IMG/VR virus record: IMGVR_UViG_3300034101_003439
Coordinates: 1 to 20,788 of that record
DNA length: 20,788 nucleotides
Origin: a virus
Strand: one strand, 5' to 3'
Shown: piece after piece, positions 1-6,604 of the stretch
Position numbering within the stretch: the first letter of the stretch is position 1
How the letters are laid out: the number at the start of each line of letters is the position of its first letter
The notes under the pieces: generated by a model
Databases searched by the model: none
What the model was told of the DNA's origin: nothing
What the model saw: only the letters and a program-made list of their open reading frames with translations
Made by a program: the position numbers and the translations under genes

Positions 1-311
1 GCGTGTTTTTTAGATTTAAATGATTCTTTAGATAATGTATCTTTTATATCTTGAGCTGTTTTAAATTTTATACTAACTGTATCACTAGGATTTTCATCAG
101 TGTATAATCTTCTTCCTGATCCTTTTGGTTTTTTTCCTGTACCTGTTTTAGGGTCTGCTTCAATTATATTTTGTTCTAAATATCCTTTTTTAATAGCAAC
201 TTTAGGATCATTAGTAAAAGTATCAGAGGCTTTATATCTTGTTTTTCCTACCATATTAGCTTTATATGGGGGGTATATCATTTCATTTAATATGTCAGAT
301 AGTTTTATCAT
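1..311 (-). CDS. Conserved phage protein of unknown function, 3' end cut by window
   Basis: An open frame starts with ATG at 311 and runs off the left edge; 103 residues are visible with no stop. The start overlaps the stop of the upstream gene as ATGA, which supports both the start and translational coupling. The N-terminus (MIKLSDILNEM) is a short amphipathic segment ending in L-N-E, like the starts of several neighbours and like T4 capsid-targeting sequences. The middle is basic (G-K-K-P-K-G-S-G-R-R). The visible C-terminal part (N-P-S-D-T-V-S-I-K-F-K, then Lys/Ser-rich) looks familiar from uncultured T4-like phages, but I cannot name a family. Function is unknown; an internal virion protein is an inference from the N-terminus and position. 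Confidence 0.8.
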   Translation of the reverse strand, partial: MIKLSDILNEMIYPPYKANMVGKTRYKASDTFTNDPKVAIKKGYLEQNIIEADPKTGTGKKPKGSGRRLYTDENPSDTVSIKFKTAQDIKDTLSKESFKSKKH

Positions 312-679
312 TTTGTTTTTCCCCAAGTTTTACCTTTACCTTTTCTTTTACATCCTGCAGGAGTAGGTCTACAAGCGGGGTATTTAGAGCGATTTTCACC
401 TTTTTTTCTACCACATGCTTTATATCCTCCTTTTCCATCAGGAGCATTACAATCTACCCATCCCTTTTCTTTACCTTTAGGACCTGAACGATTAAACCAT
501 TTATGAAGTGATTCATCTTCTTGTAGAAGTTGTTCAAAAACTTCTTTTATACCTTTCCAAATATCTCCTTTACGACATCTAACTACAGCGCCTGATTTAT
601 AAGCTGATGGTTTATCGAATTTACGATCTGCTATACGCAAACATCTATCGCGTTTTTCTTTCTCATTTAAATTTTCCAT
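308..679 (-). CDS. Small Cys/Lys-rich protein, DUF5872-like
   Basis: This is a 123-residue protein counted from ATG at 679. That start shares one base with the upstream stop (TAATG). A TTG two codons earlier (685) is possible but less likely. Two conserved pieces are visible. Residues about 13-43 (C-L-R-I-A-D-R-K, then P-S-A-Y-K-S-G-A-V-V-R-C-R-K-G) match a cysteine-bounded motif common in phage and large-virus proteins. Residues about 58-110 (L-H-K-W-F, W-V-D-C, A-C-G-R, Y-P-A-C-R-P) match the DUF5872 pattern as I remember it. Cysteines at 13, 35, 77, 89, 103 and 110 could bind metal. The tail is very basic. Biochemical function is unknown. A nucleic-acid-binding or internal virion role would fit the charge and neighbours but is inference. 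Confidence 0.85.
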   Translation of the reverse strand: MENLNEKEKRDRCLRIADRKFDKPSAYKSGAVVRCRKGDIWKGIKEVFEQLLQEDESLHKWFNRSGPKGKEKGWVDCNAPDGKGGYKACGRKKGENRSKYPACRPTPAGCKRKGKGKTWGKTK

Positions 680-1335
680 TACCAATATCCGCTAAAATTT
701 GACCCACCACCTAATGATTTCCAATAACGACCTATATTACAAGACCAATATCCAGGAGTAGTTCTATCCTTTTTCTTATCACAATTTTGACGAGCAGCAA
801 ATGCTCTTCTTGCTTTAGGGTCTCTAATTTTAACTGCTAAGTTTTGTCCTCCACCTGCTGCTCCAAAAGATACTTTTTTAACTTTTTTAGTTTTAGGATC
901 TTTTACATAAACATAGAATTTTTTAGATCCACCACGTTTTGGTTTATTTAATGGAGGATGTTTTTTCTTTGTATCAGCTTCATTTAATTGTTCTTCTTCA
1001 ACAAATGGTACATCTAAAGGTACAAATTGATCTTCATATAAACCATAATTTCCAATATCAGTATTTTCAACTAACCATCTGTCTTCAGGATTTAGATATA
1101 ATTTTTCTTCATTATAAAGTTTTCTAACTTCCTTAAACAATTGAAGTTGAGCCTCAGTACCATACCTAAAAGCATTCTCATGTAGTGGAATGTTTTTATC
1201 TAAATGATATTGTAAGTTTTTAGAGACTTTATCTTCAACTAATAAAACATTTTCTTGAAGTGGTTTTAACTTACTTTCTTGTAATATTAGTTCTAGAGTT
1301 TCTTTAATTAAAAATTTTATATCAGATTTATTCAT
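679..1335 (-). CDS. Conserved phage protein with basic C-terminal domain and possible protease-processing sites
   Basis: A 218-residue protein with two parts. Residues 1-120 are helical and acidic and begin with the amphipathic segment MNKSDIKFLIKETLELILQE, which contains L-Q-E-S at 18-21. Residues about 125-218 form a basic domain with the signature P-K-R-G-G, K-F-Y-V-Y-V-K-D-P, D-P-K-A-R-R-A-F-A-A-R, N-C-D and Y-W-S-C (Cys185, Cys199). I recognise this domain from many T4-like and cyanophage proteins but know no proven function for it. The linker carries L-N-E-A at 117-120, which fits the [LI]-x-E|[AGS] pattern cut by T4-type prohead proteases. Cleavage there would free the basic domain. 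The start at 1335 lies 1 nt after the stop of the 35-residue gene, without a Shine-Dalgarno motif. Confidence 0.85.
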   Translation of the reverse strand: MNKSDIKFLIKETLELILQESKLKPLQENVLLVEDKVSKNLQYHLDKNIPLHENAFRYGTEAQLQLFKEVRKLYNEEKLYLNPEDRWLVENTDIGNYGLYEDQFVPLDVPFVEEEQLNEADTKKKHPPLNKPKRGGSKKFYVYVKDPKTKKVKKVSFGAAGGGQNLAVKIRDPKARRAFAARQNCDKKKDRTTPGYWSCNIGRYWKSLGGGSNFSGYW

Positions 1336-1336
1336 A

Positions 1337-1444
1337 TTATTTGAATTTAGCTAAAACTTCTTCATTATGTTTAAGAAGAGCTTGTCTTTTAACTTGGTTA
1401 CCTTTATTAGGTTTTGGTTTACCTACTTTTTTTGATTTAGACAT
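1337..1444 (-). CDS. Very small basic protein, 35 residues, hypothetical
   Basis: A complete open frame runs from ATG at 1444 to TAA at 1337-1339, filling the otherwise empty space between the 543-residue and 218-residue genes. The start overlaps the end of the upstream gene by 8 nt (ATGTCTAA), the same kind of coupling used by its neighbours. The product begins MSKSKKVGKPKPNKGNQVKR and ends in a helical stretch (A-L-L-K-H-N-E-E-V-L-A-K-F-K). The Lys/Arg excess suggests nucleic-acid or capsid-interior binding, but that is only inference. Gene tiling is the main support, so it is likely real but unproven. Confidence 0.6.
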   Translation of the reverse strand: MSKSKKVGKPKPNKGNQVKRQALLKHNEEVLAKFK

Positions 1445-3068
1445 TTGGTTCAGTATCTGAAGGTAATAAAGCATCATAGTCATCCATTGATAGGATATCT
1501 TGTTGTTTGTTTAATGAAACAGCATTTTCAGCTACATCATGTAAATCAACATCAGCAGAAGCATCTTCTTTAGCATATTCTAACATACGAATAAATAAAG
1601 GAACATCCATTGTGATAGTATCAACTGCATCTTCTTCTTCAACTTCACTAAGTTTTTCTCTAGCCCAGTCGGCTGCTTTATTAATTTTACTAGCTACTTT
1701 GTTTTTTAACTCATTATAAACTGCGTTTAAAGCTTCATCTTGTTTAACATCATCTTCAATATCTAAAGCAGCTTGAAAAGCTAATAAAATATCATCCATT
1801 GAAGTTTCACCTTCTTTTAATTGTTTAGTTGCAATAGCAAAAGCTTCTCCTTTATCCATTTTAGGATTTGCCTTTTTTATTTTTTCAGCAGTTTTATTTC
1901 TTTTTTTAAGTTTAGCAGGAGTTAATTTTTTCTCCAAAAGAACTTCTTTAATTATAGAAGTTAATTGTTCTTTTAATTGATCTTTCATTGGAAGGTTATT
2001 TTCGTAAAGTTTATTGGATTGTTGGAATTTTAAGTATCTATTAATTAAATCTTTTTTCTCAGCAGGTGTTATATTATTAACTGATATTTTATTATCTGTA
2101 ATATCTGCAGCAGGGAAATCTGATAGTATAGTAGCATAGAATAAATCTGCACTATCTTCATCAGATGCTCCTTCATCATCTGTAAAAGTTTTAATAAAAT
2201 TAGTAGTTTCAGATGAAGGTTCTTTAATAGGAGCAGATGTAGTAGTGCTAGTTTCTTCTCCAGTATCTGAAAATACTTGTTTAGAAAGAGTATTTAATTT
2301 TTCTCCAGCGTCCTTAGCAATTCTTTTAAGTAAGTCTCTATAAGCATCAGTGTTACTCATGTTAACATCTGCTAATGGATTGTCTTTTACTAAGAAAATA
2401 AATTCAGACTTACCATCTTTATCTTCAATAGTATACTCGTAATCTTTTCTTAAAGGAGATCTATCAAGTTCTTTTTGAGTAAAAGCAGGATAAAAATAAC
2501 CTTTTCTAAATATAGGATAACCAATATTATTACCTCCACCTACTTTAGTAAAAATAGGACTACTAGCTTCTAAGTTAGCGATATACTCTTTTATTTTAGT
2601 ATCATCAGATAAATCAGCTTCCTTATCAAATTTTAAAATGATAGTTTTTAAAGCTTCTCCAATGTCCTTACCTTCAGCTTTATATGCTTTAAATACTTGA
2701 TCAAGTTTAGATAAACGTTCTTGTTTATTTAATTTATCCCAAACATTAGTTAAAGACCATTTAACAATATTATTACGACCAGCTGCATTACCTGAAGGTA
2801 TAAGTTTCATAGCTTTAGATTCTCCTCCAGCTGATCTTTTAATATTTTGAGCTATGGTAACAGCTTGTCTTTGTTTATCACCATAATTGTCTAAATTATT
2901 AATAGCCTTTTCTAGTTTAGCAGGATTATCAGTTGGGATACTATAGCCAATAGTAATATCTTTTAAGGATACATCTCCAGTAGGATTCTCTTCAGGATTT
3001 TCATCCTCAAGTTCCTCCTTGATTAGTTTATAAAGATGGTTTTTTAAAAGTTCGATATTATTCGTCAT
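1437..3068 (-). CDS. Multidomain phage protein with two capsid-targeting-like helices
   Basis: A 543-residue acidic/basic mosaic, no signal peptide or membrane segment. Residues 1-22 (MTNNIELLKNHLYKLIKEEL) are an amphipathic helix. Residues about 40-265 form a globular region with a G-G-G-N-N-I-G-Y-P turn. Residues about 268-305 are a Ser/Thr/Glu/Asp-rich linker. Residues 306-356 form a conserved block (A-D-L-F-Y-A-T-I-L-S-D-F-P, N-R-Y-L-K-F-Q-Q). Residues 361-381 repeat the N-terminal theme (MKDQLKEQLTSIIKEVLLEK). Residues 386-419 hold a basic motif common in phage proteins (A-N-P-K-M-D-K-G-E-A-F-A-I-A-T-K-Q). Residues 484-536 match a small phage domain (P-L-F-I-R-M-L-E-Y-A-K-E-D, D-L-H-D-V) that I recall mostly from separate small proteins. 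It looks like a fusion of several modules. The start overlaps the upstream gene by 11 nt. Function unknown; scaffold or internal head protein is inference. Confidence 0.88.
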   Translation of the reverse strand: MTNNIELLKNHLYKLIKEELEDENPEENPTGDVSLKDITIGYSIPTDNPAKLEKAINNLDNYGDKQRQAVTIAQNIKRSAGGESKAMKLIPSGNAAGRNNIVKWSLTNVWDKLNKQERLSKLDQVFKAYKAEGKDIGEALKTIILKFDKEADLSDDTKIKEYIANLEASSPIFTKVGGGNNIGYPIFRKGYFYPAFTQKELDRSPLRKDYEYTIEDKDGKSEFIFLVKDNPLADVNMSNTDAYRDLLKRIAKDAGEKLNTLSKQVFSDTGEETSTTTSAPIKEPSSETTNFIKTFTDDEGASDEDSADLFYATILSDFPAADITDNKISVNNITPAEKKDLINRYLKFQQSNKLYENNLPMKDQLKEQLTSIIKEVLLEKKLTPAKLKKRNKTAEKIKKANPKMDKGEAFAIATKQLKEGETSMDDILLAFQAALDIEDDVKQDEALNAVYNELKNKVASKINKAADWAREKLSEVEEEDAVDTITMDVPLFIRMLEYAKEDASADVDLHDVAENAVSLNKQQDILSMDDYDALLPSDTEPNV

Positions 3069-3657
3069 CTTTTTTTTCTTTCTTTTCTTTTTTAGGAGCT
3101 GATTTTTCTAATGCTGCTTTTAATTTTTCTAAAACTTGTTCAGCTTTTTCTAATTTAGCAGTATAGTTTGATAATTCACCTCTCATTTCAGGATTATCAA
3201 TTAGTTTAGCCATTTCAGCTTTTAAATCTGCTACTTGTTTTTCTAAACCACCTACTTTAACTTGACCTTTTTTAATATTTTCTTTCATTAAAGTTTCTCG
3301 CTCTTTAACAGCAAATTTAGCTGCTTTCATAGCGGTAGCTTCATTTAGGTAAGCACCTTTATATCCCTCACCAATTAAATCTAGTAAAAGTTTTTTCTCA
3401 ACTAAATCTTTTTCAGTAGATTCATTCATAGCTTCTTTAACTAAATAAACATATTTGTCTTTAGTTACTTTGTCTTCAAACATTGTACCTGGAGCACTTG
3501 TACCTAATACTTCTTTTGTTTGAGTTGGTAATGGATTTTTCATCATATCCAAAGTCATATCTGTAGAATCTTTAGGTACGCTAGGATCAGTATTTAATTC
3601 AGATAAATAATCAGTTATGCTTTCTTTAATTATGTTTTTTAAAGTTTGATTTTTCAT
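3058..3657 (-). CDS. Helical, charged phage protein, possible internal or scaffold-like protein
   Basis: A 199-residue protein. It starts with an amphipathic helix (MKNQTLKNIIKESITDYLSE) holding I-K-E-S, then a Pro/Thr-rich linker (about 22-60) and a helical block with Y-V-Y-L-V-K-E-A-M-N-E (about 69-79). Residues about 134-185 form a heptad-like coiled coil (V-G-G-L-E-K-Q-V-A-D-L-K-A-E-M), and the tail is Lys/Glu-rich. The composition recalls T4 head-core and internal proteins, but no family can be assigned with certainty. It follows a 23-nt gap that contains a perfect 16-bp A/T palindrome (3671-3686), a candidate promoter, and it overlaps the 543-residue gene by 11 nt, so the two are probably co-translated. 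Confidence 0.85.
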   Translation of the reverse strand: MKNQTLKNIIKESITDYLSELNTDPSVPKDSTDMTLDMMKNPLPTQTKEVLGTSAPGTMFEDKVTKDKYVYLVKEAMNESTEKDLVEKKLLLDLIGEGYKGAYLNEATAMKAAKFAVKERETLMKENIKKGQVKVGGLEKQVADLKAEMAKLIDNPEMRGELSNYTAKLEKAEQVLEKLKAALEKSAPKKEKKEKKDDE

Positions 3658-3670
3658 GAGTTTAGTTTTG

Positions 3671-3686
3671 ATATAAATATTTATAT
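3671..3686 (-). promoter_or_regulatory. A/T palindrome, candidate phage promoter element
   Basis: The gap between the zinc-ribbon gene and the coiled-coil gene holds ATATAAATATTTATAT, a perfect 16-bp palindrome. It includes TATAAATA (the T4 late promoter -10 sequence) in both directions. The minus-strand TATAAATA copy ends about 20 nt before the ATG at 3657, a fitting distance. Similar elements lie in three other gaps. The site overlaps the last codons of the upstream gene. Confidence 0.4.
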
Positions 3687-4250
3687 TTCTAAGTTTCTTA
3701 ATCGTTTTATGTTATTTTTGATCATTTTTATAACTTCAGGATCAACACTACCACCATCCCATTTTTCTATATCACCTGCTTCAGTAACATATGTTTCATT
3801 TTTAGAATTAAAGTATTCATCAAACATTTGTTCAGCATCATCTATTGTAGCGTTTTTATTAGCATTTAGCATTTTTCTTTCATATGCTTCATACTCACCT
3901 GTTATTCTTAATTTACCTTCCATTTCAATAACACAATCAAAACATTTTTGATGTATGTTATACATTTTTCTATTTAAATGAAAATCTTTCATTGGTTTAG
4001 AACAACATGGACAAGTAAGTGGAAATTCAACCATTGCCTTTAAAGCATCGTGCTTGGTGACAGTTTGTTTAATACCGTTGTGAATAGTCCAAGTTTTACC
4101 GTTTTCTTCCCATATATCACCTTCAGTATGTTTAACTTGTTCTTTAGTATAACCGGATTGAATTCTAGTTGCATTTGCAGTTTGACCTGAAATAATATTA
4201 CGCATTCTTTGAATGTCTCTTTCTTGGAATTCTCTATTTAATTGTGACAT
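3681..4250 (-). CDS. Conserved zinc-ribbon phage protein of unknown function
   Basis: A 189-residue protein starting MSQLNREFQERDIQRMRNII. Residues about 41-66 form a conserved block (H-T-E-G-D-I-W-E-E-N-G-K-T-W-T-I, then N-G-I-K-Q-T-V-T-K). A probable zinc ribbon follows: C-P-C-C at 80-83 pairs with C-F-D-C at 103-106. The C-terminus has acidic helices. I recognise this layout from T4-like marine phage genomes, where it is annotated as a conserved hypothetical, and I know no demonstrated activity. The start lies 3 nt after the stop of the nucleotidase gene, implying one transcript. Unlike several neighbours, its N-terminus lacks the short hydrophobic helix with [LI]-x-E. Confidence 0.85.
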   Translation of the reverse strand: MSQLNREFQERDIQRMRNIISGQTANATRIQSGYTKEQVKHTEGDIWEENGKTWTIHNGIKQTVTKHDALKAMVEFPLTCPCCSKPMKDFHLNRKMYNIHQKCFDCVIEMEGKLRITGEYEAYERKMLNANKNATIDDAEQMFDEYFNSKNETYVTEAGDIEKWDGGSVDPEVIKMIKNNIKRLRNLEI

Positions 4251-4253
4251 AAC

Positions 4254-4805
4254 TTATATTCCTAATTGTTTTAAATCGTTTATTACTTGTTCAGCATTTT
4301 TATATAAAATTCCAATACCATTTTTATGTTTCCAATCCATAATGGTATCTTCTCTATCATCTATAAGAATTTTATTTGGACTTGATAAATCTGCTTTTTT
4401 ATCAGCTTGTTTAAAGATTATAGGTATTTTGATTTTTTCAGTATCTAGATGATCCTCAACCCATAATTGTTTTCCTTCTCTGCTTGAGTTATGCCATGAA
4501 GGAGCAGTAAGTAAAGTAGGTTTGTAAGGTTTAATATAATCCCACAATTCTCTACCTCCAGGCATCCAAGGCATTCCTCTCCAAAATCTTAAACCTACTT
4601 GATGATCTATTATATCCCAAAATTTTTCATCTACTTTTTTATCCCCATATTCTTTTTGAGCTTTTTTTCTATATTGATCAGGACTTAGACCAGTAAAATG
4701 TTCAAAGCGACCTTCAAAGTCGCAAAGAACCCCATCCATATCACAGTAGATTTGATAATTTATTTTAGGTTTTTCTTCTTCAAAAAGATTACTCAATGAT
4801 ATCAT
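4254..4805 (-). CDS. 5'(3')-deoxyribonucleotidase, HAD superfamily (NT5C-like)
   Basis: A 183-residue HAD-family phosphatase. Motif I is Y-C-D-M-D-G-V-L-C-D-F, with nucleophile Asp22 and acid/base Asp24. Motif II is L-L-T-A-P-S (Thr100). A Lys-rich segment near 133-138 is the likely motif III. Motif IV is I-L-I-D-D-R-E-D (Asp149, Asp150). Size and motifs fit the NT5C family, cytosolic enzymes that remove phosphate from (d)NMPs. In phages these probably help balance or salvage nucleotides. The preceding residues MISLSNLFEEEK are an unusual extension resembling the cleaved leader of T4 Alt, so packaging in the head is possible. The start directly abuts the upstream stop (TAAATG). Confidence 0.85.
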   Translation of the reverse strand: MISLSNLFEEEKPKINYQIYCDMDGVLCDFEGRFEHFTGLSPDQYRKKAQKEYGDKKVDEKFWDIIDHQVGLRFWRGMPWMPGGRELWDYIKPYKPTLLTAPSWHNSSREGKQLWVEDHLDTEKIKIPIIFKQADKKADLSSPNKILIDDREDTIMDWKHKNGIGILYKNAEQVINDLKQLGI

Positions 4806-5813
4806 TTATTCAAATATTTCAGGATTTTGACGTCCAAATTCTCTCATTAACACTCCTGCAACAGAGTGAGCTTCATTTTCAATAGGTGAACCATCTTCAC
4901 CTGCTCCATCATACATTCTTCCTTGAAGATTTTGCTGATGATGAACTAATTCATGAGCTAATGTTCTTAAAATATCTGCCATGTTTCTATTATGAACCAC
5001 TACTTTAATACGTTGAGAATCATTTCCATATAAACCAAAACTATGATTAGTAGAGGCATATTTTGGGGAGTTAATTATTACTATTTTAGGTTCATCTATA
5101 TTTAATCTACTACAAGCATAGTCAACAAATTTTTTCATTAATGGAGCTTTTTGAGGAGTAAATCCTTCATGTAGTATTGGGCCACCTCTGTATTCAAAAG
5201 ACCCATCATCTTCATCTAATTCTTCGTCTCTATAAGGTTCTAGAGTAGGTAAAATATTATTTCTATAATCTTCCATAGTAATTTCTTTCTCTTTATAATA
5301 AAGTTTAATTAATGAAGGATCATAATTTTGCAATTTTTCAGCCTCTTGTAAATAAGCTTCATTATCCTCTATCACATCTAACATTATATGAATTTCTTTA
5401 ATATAATTTTTAGCGTTAGGGATTTCTTTTTTAAGACCTAATATGATTCTTTCTTCAGATTCGTCTGAACCTTCAGATTTAGGTTCATCATCATAGTATC
5501 TAAAAGGAACAGATCGATATTTACTAGATAATTTATCACCATCTAAAACAATACGAGCAGTCATTCCTCCTACACCATAAGATCCTCTTTTATAAAATAA
5601 TTTATTACGAGTAGTTGAAAAAAAGTATAAATGAGTTATACCTTTTTCTATAAAGTATTTTTCATCTTTTTTAAAAAATTGAAAATCTCTTTCATAATTC
5701 CATGTACCTATTTCAGAACCTCTAAAAGAATTAGATTCTAATATAGGTTTTATAGAAGTTATTTTGGTAAAATGGTATACTGTACCTAATTGTTTTCTTT
5801 CAGAAATAAACAT
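4806..5813 (-). CDS. Fusion of ADP-ribosyltransferase-like domain and zinc metalloprotease
   Basis: A 335-residue, two-part protein. Residues about 10-150 resemble ADP-ribosyltransferase-like or toxin-like folds seen in phages: Y-H-F-T at 13-16, F-F-S-T-T-R-N at 64-70, I-V-L-D-G-D-K-L at 88-95, and E-S-E-E-R-I-I at 119-124. His14, the S-T-T motif and a Glu near 119-122 could form an active site, but this assignment is tentative. Residues about 215-335 form a zinc metallopeptidase domain with L-A-H-E-L-V-H-H: HExxH with His287, Glu288 and His291. A downstream E-N-E-A-H-S-V-A-G (312-320) offers Glu314 as a third ligand. A Glu/Asp-rich linker joins the parts. The metallopeptidase type is frequent in T4-like phage genomes. 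No signal peptide. The gene follows a 29-nt gap with an A/T element and abuts the nucleotidase gene. Confidence 0.8.
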   Translation of the reverse strand: MFISERKQLGTVYHFTKITSIKPILESNSFRGSEIGTWNYERDFQFFKKDEKYFIEKGITHLYFFSTTRNKLFYKRGSYGVGGMTARIVLDGDKLSSKYRSVPFRYYDDEPKSEGSDESEERIILGLKKEIPNAKNYIKEIHIMLDVIEDNEAYLQEAEKLQNYDPSLIKLYYKEKEITMEDYRNNILPTLEPYRDEELDEDDGSFEYRGGPILHEGFTPQKAPLMKKFVDYACSRLNIDEPKIVIINSPKYASTNHSFGLYGNDSQRIKVVVHNRNMADILRTLAHELVHHQQNLQGRMYDGAGEDGSPIENEAHSVAGVLMREFGRQNPEIFE

Positions 5814-5833
5814 ATTGTATATTTAGTTATTAA

Positions 5834-5846
5834 TATAAATATTTAT
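5834..5846 (-). promoter_or_regulatory. A/T element ahead of the ART-like/protease gene
   Basis: The 29-nt gap between the PD-(D/E)XK nuclease and the fusion gene contains ATAAATATTTAT, a perfect 12-bp palindrome, with TATAAATA on the plus strand (TATTTATA read in the transcribed direction). The element ends about 20 nt before the ATG at 5813. It matches the elements near 3671, 8368 and 14011. Confidence 0.35.
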
Positions 5847-6601
5847 TCCCCTCTTTTGATTACAGTTTTTAATTCTTCAATACTAGGTTTAGGATTAGGA
5901 TTTTCTAAATCAAATAATTTTTTAACACATCTAAAAATTTCTAAATCTTCATCTTGTGTTCTATCAGATTCAACAATTTCCCAACCTTTACCTTGCATTT
6001 TCTTACCAGATTTATCAATACCACGTTTAGATGATTTTAACCATAATATCCCTCTTCTATCTACTTTTTTTCCAAAACCTTCTTCATAGCATTTACTATA
6101 AATAGCAGTTTGTAAATCATAAGTGGTTTGTAAATGGTTTGATGTTTTTAAATCTAAAACCCATAATTCATCTTCTATTTCAACTACTAAATCACAAGTA
6201 CCTGCTACTTTTTCTTCATCTGAAAATAAGTGTACTTCTGTTTCAATTAATTTAGGTTTATAGGTTTCCCAAAATTCAACAAATTTTATAAACATTTTCC
6301 ATACTTCAGGTATGTATTTAGGTTTATGATATTGATCTAAAAAAGTACATTCTTTACCATTTAAATAATCCTCACATAGATTGTGAGTTTGAGTTCCTTC
6401 TTCAGCAGCTTTTTTAACAATGTATTCAGATGAGTATCCTACTTTTTTTAACCAATCCTCAAAATGTTTACCTTTAGGATATGAAGATAATACATGGGTA
6501 ATTGATGGATAATATTCACCATTTCTTTGATAAAATCTAGAATCTGGTAGAGTAATTTGTTGGTGATCGTCTGAAATTTTTAAAATTCTTTCGTAGCTCA
6601 T
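5843..6601 (-). CDS. PD-(D/E)XK nuclease, RecB/Cas4-like exonuclease family
   Basis: A 252-residue protein with the ordered motifs of RecB-family nucleases. An early G-T-Q-T-H-N-L-C-E at 69-77 (His73, Glu77) corresponds to the usual G-x-x-x-H motif. The catalytic core is G-T-C-D-L-V-V at 134-140 (Asp137) and V-L-D-L-K-T-S at 148-154 (Asp150, Lys152). The Q-T-A-I-Y at 164-168 is the helical Q-xxx-Y motif. All expected catalytic residues are present, so it is probably an active metal-dependent DNA nuclease used in replication, recombination or host DNA breakdown. It sits 3 nt downstream of the primase gene, in line with DNA metabolism. There are no cysteines placed for the Cas4 iron-sulfur cluster, so a plain phage exonuclease is preferred over Cas4. 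Confidence 0.85.
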   Translation of the reverse strand: MSYERILKISDDHQQITLPDSRFYQRNGEYYPSITHVLSSYPKGKHFEDWLKKVGYSSEYIVKKAAEEGTQTHNLCEDYLNGKECTFLDQYHKPKYIPEVWKMFIKFVEFWETYKPKLIETEVHLFSDEEKVAGTCDLVVEIEDELWVLDLKTSNHLQTTYDLQTAIYSKCYEEGFGKKVDRRGILWLKSSKRGIDKSGKKMQGKGWEIVESDRTQDEDLEIFRCVKKLFDLENPNPKPSIEELKTVIKRGE

Positions 6602-6604
6602 AGT

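Noticed and set aside
100-487. Plus-strand open frames of 88 and 73 codons near the left end
   Set aside because: They lie opposite well-supported minus-strand genes, have low-complexity Phe/Ser-rich products and no domain signs; all clear genes are on the minus strand.
680-685. TTG start at 685 for the DUF5872-like gene
   Set aside because: The ATG at 679 gives the TAATG overlap used elsewhere in the window and needs no rare start codon.
939-6089. Other plus-strand open frames (939-1127, 1507-1719, 3646-3951, 4213-4452, 5790-6089)
   Set aside because: Each is an antisense shadow of a minus-strand gene with recognisable motifs, and none has a leader or conserved features of its own.
5843-6601. 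Cas4 or a CRISPR-related role for the PD-(D/E)XK protein
   Set aside because: No iron-sulfur cysteine pattern, no cas genes and no repeat-spacer array; a phage exonuclease beside a primase is simpler.
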